A stretch of DNA of 64,000 bases from Lineus longissimus (Eukaryota; Nemertea; Pilidiophora; Heteronemertea; Lineidae), in NCBI RefSeq assembly GCF_910592395.1, contig NC_088314.1, positions 8,618,001 through 8,682,000 on the forward strand. The letters are read 5' to 3'. The position numbers were made by a program, and so were the translations under genes. Positions 1 to 13,800 of this stretch are shown one piece after another; the first letter of the stretch is position 1, and each line of letters begins with the position of its first letter. The notes beneath the pieces are model-generated. The model saw only the letters and a list, made by a program, of their open reading frames with translations. It did not search any database and was not told the origin of the DNA.

Positions 1-45
1 CACGCTGGCACTTGTCGTATAACCTCGAAAGTAAAAATATTATAT

Positions 46-187
46 CAGTGGTAGCCCGGGCTTTCTCCCCTACCCCACTTGTCTAGCTTCAAAACCATCC
101 CTAAGCTCCAAGGAGCGAAACGACTACGATTTGGAGCGAAACAACTGGGGCGAAAAGGTCATGGAGCGAAACGACCGGCTACCAGTG
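46..187. repeat. Short element with GGAGCGAAACGAC motifs
   Basis: Four imperfect copies of a GGAGCGAAAC-type motif lie at about 112, 133, 148 and 163. The block is bounded by an 11-bp imperfect inverted repeat (CAGTGGTAGCC at 46, GGCTACCAGTG at 177-187). A single related motif recurs near 4502. It looks like a small dispersed repeat; I cannot name the family. Confidence 0.4.
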
Positions 188-1692
188 GGTAAGGGCAATT
201 AAATCACAATTAAATCTATAGTTGCAAGGCATATCTAGACCAATTATCAAAGAAAACCATGAGTAGCAAATGATTGAGGTTCAATAAATATTAATCATTT
301 TTTGAGACACCCTGTGTATAGATAAATCCTGGAGGAATCATGTTTAAAGGACACGCCCGCCCGCCCATAAATTAGTGCTTTTGATGTGATGTATTTTTGA
401 GGTAATCTATCACAAAGCGTAAATGCATAGGAAATGAAACAATTCGATATCCATGGTAATTTTTGATTTCGGTGCTAAATATATAGCCTGAGAGTAACCA
501 ACGCCGGTTACTCTTAGGTTAAATGAAGTTCATGGGACCCCAGCCTGCGATAGCCTGTTAGAAGTTGTCCTCTGAAACCCTAATTTCTTGCATAATTCAT
601 GGATCGTAAGTATCAATGAAGACTCAGTGGGCGGTGCTCGTTCCACTCAGAAGGAAATGCTATTCAAAGTTTGTTGGTCTTGAGTTTAACTGAGTTCATC
701 CCCGGTTGCACGCTTAACTTTTTTTTCGCAGGAAGCTCTTCGTCAGAAATATTATACTACTTATGTTCGAAGGGAAAACCATGTGAGATGTCATATTCAA
801 TATCATAAACTGTTCCGGGAATACCTGGATTCTTTTGTTTTGATTAATTAGTAACTCGAATCGGTTTCCCCCTGAATTAGTGTATCAATTACGCAAGATT
901 TGATGAGAACAAGTGTGAAATGGGATACAAGTTTTGTCACCTCAGGCGGTTTTTGGACTCTTTATGACGCCAGGGATATAATTTCGTCTCCATCACGAAA
1001 CAAACACGACTGATAAGGTCAAAATACCACGAATGAGAAGGTTCATAACGTCAGGACAATTATTTCATGCGAAGACAAGATAATAATTGGCAAAATCATG
1101 GGGCTCATGACGATTAGGGTCAAAATAAAACAATGTTGTCGCCCACATTTCTCTTTGTCATCAAAGTGTACCAATACCAATCAAATGTCTAACTAATTGC
1201 AGTAATGGCACTGTGAAACTGCTTGGAGCCATGCATTTTTGTAATTGATTATGAAAATGTAGTTTCCTACCGAGAACTGAACAGTCAATTGCCATTAGCC
1301 AACATGAACGCCCAAGCTTACATCTCAGGCTCTGATGTAAAATATTGCCTGATACGGCGAAGAAATTGGTTGTTTCCCCGCCTATAAATCCACATTTACC
1401 CATTTTTCTTAGAGTTATTTTGCCTATACATATTGATACGTTTTTTTTCTTTCACTTTGGGAATGCTTCAGCAAATCCTCCCATTTATCCTTAGGCTGGA
1501 GCCGTGAAGTAGCATTCATGCTATGCTTCCACGAGGAATATACTATTTAGTGCAGTGTCAACACCCGTGCAGTCCCTTAACTGTAAAAAAGATCAGTCAG
1601 ACAAAATATCTAACATGTCTTATTCACCCTAACTCCTGCCTGGTAGTCCCCCTTTGATGTACTGTCTTATGGTTTTATACTGATTGTTTCAG
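188..1692. other. Intron or 5' flank without recognised gene
   Basis: I see no exon, RNA gene or clear repeat here. The first supported exon of the EGF gene begins at 1693 in phase 1, so this stretch is most simply the intron before it. The open frames present are short and lack any domain signature. Confidence 0.5.
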
Positions 1693-1836
1693 GTGCCTTT
1701 AACCCATGTGAATTTCCTTACAATCCCTGTAGACACCCTGATGCAACATGCATTCCCCTACCGTATGCATATTACAACTGCACGTGTCCCACGGGTTACC
1801 GAAAAGTGGGCGAAGACGGCAACAAACGATGTGAAG
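1693..1836 (+). CDS. Exon 1 in window: EGF-like domain
   Basis: A 144-nt phase 1-1 exon between TTTCAG and GTAGGC. It has six cysteines with EGF spacing, ending [18 protein letters not shown]. It lacks the D-I-D-E-C calcium motif, so it is a plain EGF module. Symmetric phase-1 exons are the usual unit for EGF shuffling. Confidence 0.85.
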
Positions 1837-4800
1837 GTAGGCGGAAATCGTTTGAAAAACTCGTGTTCTATCATAAACACGACTACTGTCAACATTTTTT
1901 GCGATGCCGAAATGTATGCTGGCGATAAGTCCTTATAGGATTTGCCCGAAGTCCTCTCGATAACAGTTGACTAGGTCAACAGTAGAAAACCGACCGCGCC
2001 CAGTCACCGTCATCAATCATGTCAATCTGTCGCTATCAATTAATCGGTAATGGGTTTCGTAATTTATTGTACTGTCTGTTATTTTTCGAACAAAAGGGGA
2101 TTTGCTCTGTTGCCGGCTGATGGTTCAAATTTCATGCCCAGCCTTCAAAGCGAGAGGAGTTTGCTTTGCCTTCAGAGAATATTTGAAGGGGCGTCTTGCA
2201 TATGCTCAATATGAGAAAATCCTAGGGCTTTTTGTAAATATCTTTAATGATTGTATAAATACTGAACATGAAAATACGATTATAAACAAGATTCGTTCGA
2301 GACTCATGTTGTTCATACCGTCAAGCGGAGAAAGAAAAGTGCGCAGAAGGAATAGTTACGATTTATTTGGCATCTCCCGATATCTAAAACGACGAACCCA
2401 AAGGAAACGAAAACGAAATGGTTTTCGAAATGTTTTGCTACACCTAGGCTGGATTGTTCAGAACCACGCCAGCTTTTACCGAATCGAAAGTCTTAAATGA
2501 AAAGGTTAAGTGGAATAAACTAAAAGCACATATCGTCTCGGCCGGACACTTTTTCCATGGGGACATTTTCTACTTCTCAACCGGCTACGAACCTAACACC
2601 TTATCTTATTGGTATCATCTGTTGCTTATCAAGTTACAAACCTGACATTTGATAGTTTTATAATTGGTATCACCTGTTGCTTATCAAGTTACAAACTAAC
2701 ATTTGATGTTTTTCTAATATTGGTGTTTTCTGTTGCTATCAGGCTACATGTACCAATAAAACATAGCATCTGATTATTCTTGGTATTTTCTGTTGCTTAT
2801 CAGGCAAGAACCTGGCATTTGATTGCTTTTTAATTGTTGCTTATCAGACATCGATGAATGTGCCCAAACAACGAACCTATGCAAAGTAGACCAGAATGGA
2901 GTAATGGTCAATGTAACTGGTGTGATAGGCTGTGAGAATCGACAGGGGTACTATAAGTGCGTGTGTGAGAATGGCTACCGACGGCAGGACAATACTACTT
3001 GTGTTGGTAAGTATAAAAGTGACAATATACAGTATATAATTAATTATATTGTGTACTATGAGACGGAAGGTATTTTAAATCAAACATGTACCTGAAAAGT
3101 TAGGTGTTTATTGAGCTTGGCGAACAGACTATATATAATATTTAAGTTTGCGTGCACTGTCTGTTCCCAACTTGAAAAACAAATTCAGGGCAAATATATT
3201 TTACGCTCTGCGTACATACATTTTTTGACATACTACATATTTGCCTTCACACTTTGTAATAATTAAGTGCGAAGTACAGGTCGTCCTCGTGAATATCGGT
3301 ATCGGGTGCCATTTTTAAGAGGCCTCTTGGGGTGCCATATATTGCATGTATTATAATTGGCTATTTATACTCCATGGACAGTGTTATTTAAATGTTGTTG
3401 CATGCACAGGTCATCACAGTCATTGGGTAATTATCTGTAAGTCAGACCAGCGGGTATATCTAATGTGTTGTTAGTCAATGTTCCAGGGCGGTATGGGAAA
3501 CGGCGCTTTGCAGACAGTGCATGAAAAGTCACAATAAAGGTGGGACCAGGGCCTACTTAGTCCTACTGGTTCCCTGTTGTGGACCTCCGAAATGTATGGT
3601 CCTACTTTAATAGTACAGAAAGGATAGGCTATTGGTATTCACGAGGACATCCCGTATTACCACGAAATATCCACAAATTTAATGTGACCTACTTTTACTG
3701 CAAGTAGTTCACTGAAAAAGAGTTCTGAACAGATAAATTAATAAACGTTTAATTAAAAAAAATTCAGCAATAAATTTTTTCTTTATAGACATCAACGAAT
3801 GTCAGGAGACGAATTGGAAAAAGACACCCTCCTGTCATCCGACTCGTTCAGTTTGCATCAATACTGTGGGTTCCTCAAGGTGCGAGTGCAAGAAGCCTTT
3901 CAAGGGAGACGGGAAAACTTGTTCAGGTGTGTATTTTTTGAACGATGCTCGGGTGAGTGAATATCACCACCTGCCCCATTTCTGGCATGTCTGATATGAG
4001 TATCAGTTTGTGATATCTTAAAGGCACTATCAGTCGACGATTCTGATGATGAAGAAGTTACAGTGTTCTGACCGAAAGGTTCAAAGCTCTTCCGAGTCGC
4101 ATTGTTCTCTCCGCGTAAGAGTTCAACGGTTAAGTGTATGCGCTTGGCAGCTGTGGTCATTATCACCCTGAGGAGCACTCCGGGAGAACTGACGGAAGCT
4201 CGTTGACTAGGGTTGACTAGGAAAAGCGCTATGAGTAGCCGAGCTTTCTAACTTCGTTTCATGACTTACAAAAGCATATTTCTGCAGTTACAGTCGTCAA
4301 TTTCAGTTCTTTTGATTTTTACAGATACTCTAACAGCTCAAAACCTGACTGGCTACAGCAAAGTTGTCTACGATGAGAATGTCCCTAGATTGATTTTCAC
4401 AACATTTTCGGTTCCTGTTGGTCCAAGGAGATTTCCCTCGTTCTACGTGAGTTACTCCAAGTCATAATCATTCTAAATTTATTTTAAAGTAAAAAGATTT
4501 GGGGAGCGAAATAATTACCTCAAAAGTAGTAGAAATTGAAGTACAAAACATTGAGTAGAACAATTTAACTTTGAACTTCGTGTGTTTATTCGAGGTAAAT
4601 CTTACGAAGATTTAGTTTAGATACATTGTAAGTAATATCTTATTACGGCAGTTACAACAAAAATCATATTAATCATAAACCTAATCATATTATGATGAAT
4701 ATGCTTCTCTGGACGCAAGGGCCCAACGCGCCGCGTAGCGGCAAAAAAGCGAAGCTGGCGAAACATTTATAACGGGTCACCGTCACTTATTATTGGACTT

Positions 4801-7800
4801 ATAGCGCATTTACGGGGTTGCAACTATTTTGCTTTATAGTGTCACCAGGAAAGAAAAGCATGCGACCTAACGCCGATCTATTTGTATAAAGTGATAATTG
4901 GAAGGTATATAGTAGGAAATATCAATAAAATAATCATTCCATGTCGTCTTTTGAGGGCATTTTTGATTGTAAAAAATATATGTGTACGTCACCGTAGTCT
5001 CTGCAATGATAATTTTATCAGAGCAGTCTCGCGCAAGTAGAAGTTCTTTACCTACTAGTTCTTCACTTATTAGTCTCAACGTCTGGCGCAAAGCCAGACG
5101 TTTTCCATTACGATTTCACTACGATGTTTGACAATAAGGAGCAGTGCGCGAGATATGCTAATGAGCAGACTTCCCTCGCTTGAGTTTCTGAAGAATGTTC
5201 CATATCGCGCTAAGCTCATCACTGCTGATTATGACAGGCGTGCAGCGGTAGGTATCTGCTCCCCAACTTCCACCCTAATACGGTACAATAAGTTACCATT
5301 TGATGAGAATGGGACAATGCCCTCACTGTGTATGGAGTCATAGGGATAAGAAGACATTATTCATTAGTGTTGGTACAAGTGATTTTGCCCAAAAAGCATG
5401 CGCATTCAAAAAACAAAATATGCAAGGTATCACGTACATGTAACATGACCATGACGACGTGCAGAAAGTGCACTGGCCATTGCATACCCTATGGCTATGT
5501 ATAGTAAACATGGTAAACATGAACAACATCATTATTCATCGGCAGTTCATTTTACTCCGAGCTTTTCCTGAAACATATTGCCATGATGATTAGGCCTACC
5601 ATGTACCATGACCAATAACGGCACTAGATCATGTAGATGTCAACAAGTTCACATGAACCGTATAATCCCGCATAATCCCGCATGGCGCATGTGGGGCATG
5701 CGTCTAAACCAAAGCCCCAAAATCACTTGTTTTGGTCTATTTCACTTGTGTTTCCCCCGTCTCCCAGTCCATAATACATTTACAGTTTACAATCCCCGAT
5801 CATGGCCCAACAAAAGGTCATCGGTTGACTAAAGCCAAGGAACACAACTGTTCAATGGATTTATAGTTGAATGCGATCAAACTACATCTTTTCAATCGTG
5901 GATTGTAAATTTAACCCCATGGGCCTAGGGAAGGCCCTATAACAATACTTTCGACACAGTTATTATCTCCGCTGCCTCCACCATGTTACACACAGTGCTC
6001 ACTGCTGATTCTAAAATGCGCCACCTAGTCGATTGCACTATCGTCATCACCTCATCATACTTCATTGACATTACAGGCACACATTGACATAGACCACTGT
6101 TGCAATCAATGACACAGTCGCTATCCAAGTAGCATTATAGAGGTAATTATCATTATCATACCTCATTAGCATGTGAACCAATCGCGTCGCGTCCTTTGCG
6201 ATCACGGCAAAGCCTCATGGAATAATGTCTTTCAACGTTGAATAATTTTTCATATTCCATGCCTACAACTTCAATTTCTTCATAATCCATGGCTAGAAGT
6301 TCAATACTAATATAATATCCAAGATAAAGTTACAAGAAGTAGTCAATAGGGGTCTCTCACCTCTCACTGTATGTCCACACTATTCACGCTTGTACGAGGA
6401 ATACATTCAATGCTGAATCTAACAACACCCAGTGCCCTTACTCTGTATATTAGTCACTGGAAGATGGCCCATTTCACTCCTTGCTTCTACTTCACCTATA
6501 GTCTCATTGCAAACGCCTCAGTTCTATGATATCACATTCACTTTCAGCTGTCATGCAACGCAACAACTGTGCTATCTGCCATCGCACATCAACGAAGAAG
6601 TGCAGCCGCCCACATTCCACCTCACGTCTGTCCGACCAGCTGCAATCCTCGAGGACGCCCCACTGTACCACGATTTCACTACGATGTTTGACAAGAAGGA
6701 GCAGTGCGCGAGATAGGCTAATGAGCAGACTTCCCTCGCTTGAGTTTCGGAAGAATGTTCCATATCGCGCTAAGCTGACCACTGCTGACCATGACAGGCG
6801 TGCATTGGACTGGTACTGGTTGGAACTGAACATTGAATATGCTGGTGGTGACGCTTTCTGATGAGAAGTTGGTCGTGACTGATGCAGTATCCTTGGACTT
6901 GTCCACAGCATCGTTCAATCATTGCTCTCTGAGCTGCCTTGATTCTGTACCCAAATACTAAGACCAAATGCCTGTTGACTGTGCTTTAAGAGAGACTGGC
7001 GCCATGCCTAGAGATATGACTGACCCCTATTGGCAAATTTGTATGACTTTATCTTGCCTACGTAGCTGCTGCCTATAGTCTCCCTTTAACTGCGGAACAC
7101 TTCAAAGTCGATAAAATGCCATGTTCCACCTTTTAATGTGTTCAGACTGCCATTTTCAAAATAATCAAGTCAGGACACTGCCTTCTAGTCTCATAATAAA
7201 TTTTGCTTTCCTCAATATATAATAACATTTCTTCTTCTTCAATGCTTTCATCATTCCAAACTTCTCCTCCTCTGACTTTTACAGGGGTACAGTCATGGCA
7301 ATCAAAACCCAAATACTGAGACCAAATGCCTGTTGACTGTGCTTTAAGAGAGACTGGCGCCATGCCTAGTCTCTCTTAAAGCACAGTCAACAGACACCAA
7401 CCCCCTCCGACTCAGAAACCACAAACGCCCAACCCTTCCTGCTACCCTAATACTTCTGGGTTGGTGTCATGTCACTAGACCACCACACCTAGCTAGGGAC
7501 TCGTATCTACCCCCTGGAGTTACATATAATCTACAATACAGCGGATGAAATTATTATAACACGTATTACCTTTCTACAGTTCGAAGCATCCAGGCGAAAA
7601 TTAAATGCTGTGGGGCCGAAACGACTGGACACAGATCTTTGTTCTTTTCTGACAGTTCCTTTGTTGTGGGCTCTTCCAGATTTCCAAGGATGGTGCAGTA
7701 GTCTTCACGGGCGTGCCACCTGCCGGGGGCAAACGCTGGCGACAGCAGTACAAGAACTACATGTTACGAGACCCGTGCCCAGATGGCATTAACAAAGACA

Positions 7801-10800
7801 TGTCCTTTAAGGCGGATATCGCCATCTTTGCACCGTATTGGTCTGCCATGACCCGGAATACGGGGAGCGCAGATGATTTGGTATGTCTTTTACCTTATTT
7901 CACTTGACATGTGTCTGTTGATTCAAAGTCGGACCTTTTTCCTATGGGCTGTTTTCATGATATAGAAACAAAACAGCGTGACCTTTCCTGGAGAGGGGAA
8001 GGCGTTTTCTACCTTCATACATGATAAATCGCTCAGTTATAGGTATTCTAGTGCGTTGGTATTAATTGGCAGAATAAATTACAGATGTCTCAATAGAAAT
8101 ATAATGTTCTCAAAACATTATCCACATCACCAATCACAAGGATTGTTAAATATCGTAAAACTTTTTCAGGCTGGTGAAGTATTTTACAATGTGTATAATG
8201 AGCTAACTGAGGCCGATGTCAAGCAGCAGCTGAATCTCCATGACCCTGGTTCAAATACCGACATACTGTCCCTGTTATCCACAAGTTTTGACTACAAAGC
8301 GGGTACAGGCGCTCCGTGCAGCTCTTCATTGGCGCCCAAGTACACGCTCATAGACGTCCAGTGGGAGAAAGTCACCCATTTTGACAGTGAGGGTTATTTC
8401 CTCGATTTCGTTGATGGTCAGACGGTCAAATCAAGTTTTTATGTAAGTCTACGATAATCTGCTTCACGTTAAACCCGGACCAACAATAATAACTGGATTC
8501 TGGTCGTGATACAAGCCATCTCGAAAGATCAAGTAGTCTAATCAGAGTAGATCTAGTTTAGTCATTGTCTATTTCATCCATTTTAACACGATACTCTTAA
8601 AAATGAAGGATTTTTTAGCTTGTAAAAGACCGTACGTAAAAGTCGTATATTTGTGTTGACTGAAAAATCCTGAAAGGTTTATGACGTGCTCGAAATATTT
8701 TATTTTTAAGAGTGTAGTGGTTGTGCAGCTTAAGAAAACGTCGTTAATTCGTAGGAAATCATTTGCAGGGCGCTACATTCCGCCTTCGCCTCCTGACCAA
8801 TTACTTGGAGACTGTCGCTATCTACTCTTACGGCGACGGTGACATGATGTGGGATTTCACATACGACTCAAAGTACCAGCCGCTATTCCCGGTTGCCCGT
8901 GGTAAGTTGCCGTAAACTATCTCTAACATAAAAGTCGGATGTGGCAGGTTTTTTAATGGTTAACCCAGCAAATAGTAGAAATTTTTTGTGTAACTACATG
9001 TACTCGATTGAAGACGACCCAATAGATAATCAAAATGCATTTGAACCTAATCAATGACATGTTAATTAGCACACACCCCAGACCCTGGTTGCTAATCTGA
9101 CCTCGACCGCCATTCTTACGGCAAAGGGTTTTTCTTCCTTAAAGAACCTCGCCCTTCTTTCTGTTCTGTTTTCTTTGTTGCAAATCTTTTAAAAAATTGC
9201 CGGTAGTTGTCAATCTCGTTTTAAGAATAAAGTTGGTACTTGTACCAGGTAATTATTTGTTTACAAACATAAGGTCAGAGGTCTATCAAGCTACTTGTTG
9301 CACCCTGGTGATTTCAATGGTGTTTATTTGATGTTTACCACTTTTTCTCCATTGACCATGGTTCACATCGTACATCGATTATCGGTTATGTTAAGCCTGC
9401 AGCACACTAGCCGCCAACTTCGGCGTTCTCAGGCGTTTTTTGCCGCATGAGTCCTGAACGCCTGAAAAATCCCTAGTCTGCTACGAACGGCGTCGGCGAA
9501 CGCGACTTGACGCCACTTACCGCAACTAAACGCCAAATATCTAACATGTTTCATTTTTGACGCGTGTCGCCGCGCTTGAACGCAAGAAGAAGCCAGGTTT
9601 GCTACGGATGGCCGCCTGATATGGCGTCGGCGAGGCTATGGCCAATCAGCTTCCGTCTTGATGTCACATGATTTCAAAATGGCAGCCTAAAGTGGCGGAA
9701 AAAACGCTACTGGACGCCAATTCTGGGCAGGTGTGCTCTGACCGGGATCCACTGGCCGCCAACTTTGGCGTCGAGAGGCGTCAGCCGAACGCTTCTTGTC
9801 GCCAAAGTTGGCGGCTAGTGTGCTGCAGGCCAGTGGATCCCGGTCAGAGCACACCTGCCCAGAATTGGCGTCTAGTAGCGTCTTTTCCGCCACTTTAACC
9901 CATCCTGGGCCATGCAGCGCGAAATCATGTGACATCAAGACGCAAGCTGATTGGCCATAGCCTCGCCGCCGACGCCAAGTCAGGCGGCCATCCGTAGCAC
10001 ACCTGGCTTCTTCTTGCGTTCAAACGCGGCGACACGCGTCAAAAATCAAACATGTTAGATATTTCGCGTTTAGTTGCGGCAAGTGGCGTCAAGTCGCGTT
10101 CGCCGACGCCGTTCGTAGCAGACTAGGGATTTTTCAGGCGTTCAGGACTCTTGCGGCTAAAAACGCCTGTGAACGCCGAAGTTTGCGGCTAGTGTGCTGC
10201 AGGCTTTAGCGACGTGTGATGTGAAACTCTCAAAAGAAATGTAAGTACTGAAAGGAAATGGGAAGACACAAGCTTACTTGTCTGTAATTCTTTTGAATTT
10301 TTTTCAGGGTTTTATGCCAGCGTCTCCGGCGGCGTACCATATATTCATATGGATGGAAGCTCATGTCCTAACCTTGGTGATATCAAAAACAACGCCAACG
10401 TAACAAACATAAAACATATCGACAAACGGATATTCAAATTAGCTGAGGGTACGGAATGTATGCTGGTGTCTGATTCGTCAAAGACTGCATGTCATCATCC
10501 GGATATTCAGTGTAAGGCCTGGATTACAGAGCAAGAGAACATCTTTTCGGGGCCAAAGCAGATCATTCAAAGTGATACTGAAAAGTGTCCTTGTCACAAG
10601 ACGTTGCTTAATACGGCAGATTACACAGAATTTTACCAAGCCGGGACTACTTCTTGTTGGAGAGAGAAGACTGCGCATCGTGATGCCACTGACACTGCTC
10701 CCCACAATATTTTATTCTACCTACAGTGTTGCTACATGGAAGACATGCTTGTAACTAATCCATTCCTCGTCGAAGGCAGAAATCTTTATTTGGTTCAGAG

Positions 10801-13800
10801 GGAAAATTCTCGAACTAAGATTATCAATGATTACAAGTACCTCGAAACCTTTGACTTTTGCTGCTCTAGTACCAGAATAGAACACGGAGAAGCCAGTCAG
10901 GAACAATGTTCTCGTTTTCTAAAAGCCCGTCCCGTGTCCAATTGTGATTCATTTACGCCAAGTGGAGGTAAGAAATCATTCGATGCAAGAGCAATATGGT
11001 GCTTAGAATCTTGGTTAAACCAATACCCAATTATAAAGCTTCAGTGTAAGATAGACAGTACGATTTTGAAATAATGTTTATGAAATAAACTACCTTAAAA
11101 TACACGGACACTATTTTTCTCATAAAACTTGTGCATCGCCTGTAGCGTATTTAACAAATTGTTTGATTGGCTCTCACTTTGCGATAGGTTGCTCTTTTTT
11201 TTGTTTCGTAACAGTAACAAGAATAACTGAAATTGTTGTGTCATGTATCTCTAAGTCCAAAGCGTCTAAACCACCTGATATTGGAGCAGGGACATTTTCC
11301 GACCGTATACAGTCATGTGCAGTGGGAACGCTACTGTACAGACGTGACGTCACCATAAGGACCAAACAGTTTTTCAGGAGAGAATGTGATATTTCATTGG
11401 TAAATATGCTTTTGATTCGAATATTTGCAGTGCAAGTACCGTACAGATTAAACGTGCTTAAACTTGTATTTTCAGCCATAAGTAATTCGCCGCCTAGATT
11501 CACCTCGAATGATATTATCATACGCCTACACTACAAGATGGTCGAAGCCAGTCTGCTGACCATCAACGTCACAGATCCAGAAGGTGACCCCGTGACCTTC
11601 GCAATTGACGGTCCTGATTGGATGACAATCGACAGTACTACAGGGGTCATTTCCGTTACCCAGGTCCCATTGATGCCAGCTGCCAGCATGCCCATAAGGA
11701 TTGTTGCTACTGATAGTAAAAATATGTCCTCAGTCTTGATCCCAACAGTGACATTTTGCTCGTGCCAGTCCGTAAGCATCAAGTATTTTTTCAATAACAA
11801 AAAATGATAGGGATTATTTCTATTTTATTTTTGGCCGGGTCTATTTGGCAAGCCACTTGCCGAACAGGCTTCTTTTTTTGTCCTGTTTGGAGAGCCGCTT
11901 GCCAAACAGCACTAAAAAACCCACCCTGTTCGGCCAGCCGGGCTTGCCAAACAGGTAAAAAATCTACCCTGTTTGGCGAGCTGGAGACTTTACTTTAATA
12001 TTAATGAGTTCGGCTCTCCATTCAGGACAAGAAAAAATCGCTGTTTGGTAAGCCGGGCTTGCCAAGTAGTCACCTCCTTTATTTTTTAGCTGATGGTATA
12101 GATAAGAGCTGAGTCGTCATGTACCTGAGTGTGAGGGTATGAGAACTTCACAACAGTGTTAACGGCGATGACATCTAAACCTTTGGGAATTAAAATAATT
12201 GAACAGTTTAACTCTCACGCTGTTTCGACGAAAAATAGTTTTTAACTAATACAGAAATTCCAATCCCCTTTTAGCATCCCACAAACATTTATGTATGCCA
12301 TGTCATTGATAGATATGTGACAATATTCTAATCTTTCATCTGCGCTTTGAGACAGTAGATAATACAGTGAAAAGCGCTATGCAAGAACTCACAATTCTGA
12401 TATCCGTCATAATGTGTTTCCATTTTATTTCCAGTCAATTGGTCAATGTGATTATCGAATCACATACGTCTTGCCGTTCACTAAAGTGTCCTGTGTATGT
12501 GATAACATAAGACAAGATGGGGAGTCTTGTAAGAAGATATTTAGCATGTGCAAGACGAATATATGTTATCCGTCGTCTAGTTGTTCTGAAGGAGGTACGG
12601 GAAAGGTCAAATGTGGAACCTGTCCTAACGGCATGATCAATGAGAACCTAGATGAATCTGGGATGCCTTGTATAAGTACGTATATAAATCGTGTTGAGAA
12701 AATTCTATTAAAACATCTATTTGATGTAAGGAATTATATGATATTGTACAGTCTTAAAGAAATTTTTTTGGAGCTTTTGAAAAATATTTCAAGGTTTTGC
12801 GGCAAACACAACTATGCACCCCGAAGAGTTTTTTCGGTGAAATTATAAACCCCTATTGGGTTTTGAGATACTGGAAGACATCTTTCATTATTTGACTTCG
12901 CTTATAGAATTAATTTGAATTCCTCTGACGAATTTGATCATATTTCATCTCCGGGTTTTAATCATGCCGTACTTTTTACCATTTATAGGGCCGGACAGGT
13001 GTGGTCGCTCCCTCCCGTGCGGGGGCTTTGCTCAATATAGGTACACTGCCCCATCATATCGTTGTCGCTGTTCAAGCCAAGGGCCAGGGAATTTTTACGA
13101 CCATATTACGAGAACGTGTAAAGGTACGAACTCAACATTCGAGACCAACAATTAGTCAAGATATAGCATACGTTTTGTATATCCGGGTACTGCGACATGG
13201 TATGCGACTGAGCAACATGGTTTAAAAGACGAAATGAATGCAATTTTCAACCGAAAAACATTCTTTCGTTCTTATAAATTTCAACAGAGTTACATTTTCA
13301 ATAGTTACATGTACACAATACGTAGTATAAATGAAATACAGGTCGTCCTCGTGAATATCGGTATCGGGTGCCATTTTGAAGAGGCCTCTTGGGGTGCCAT
13401 ATATTGCATGTATTGTAATTGGCTATTTATACTCCATGAACAGTGTTATTTAAATGTTATTGTATGCACAGGTCGTCACAGTCATTGGCTAAAGATCTGT
13501 AAGCCACACCAGCGGGTATTTCTAATATGTTGTTAGTCAATGTTCCAGGGCAGTATGGGAAGCGGAACCAAGGCCTACTTAGTCCTACTGGTACCCGTTT
13601 GTGGACCTTCGAAATGTATATGGTCCTACTTTTATAGCACAGAAAGGATAGGCTACCGGTATTCACGAGGACATCTCGTTTAAAAGTACATACGAAAAAG
13701 TATTGTAGAATTTATTGTACATGTACTTCCATATTTCTCGTACAACGCTATTGATAGTACAATTACAGTGATTTATAGCTGTTCAAAAGAGCTATTTTTT

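Noticed and set aside
6504-6911. 135-codon minus frame
   Set aside because: Overlaps open frames on the other strand within repeat DNA, with no recognisable motif. Kept only as a repeat.
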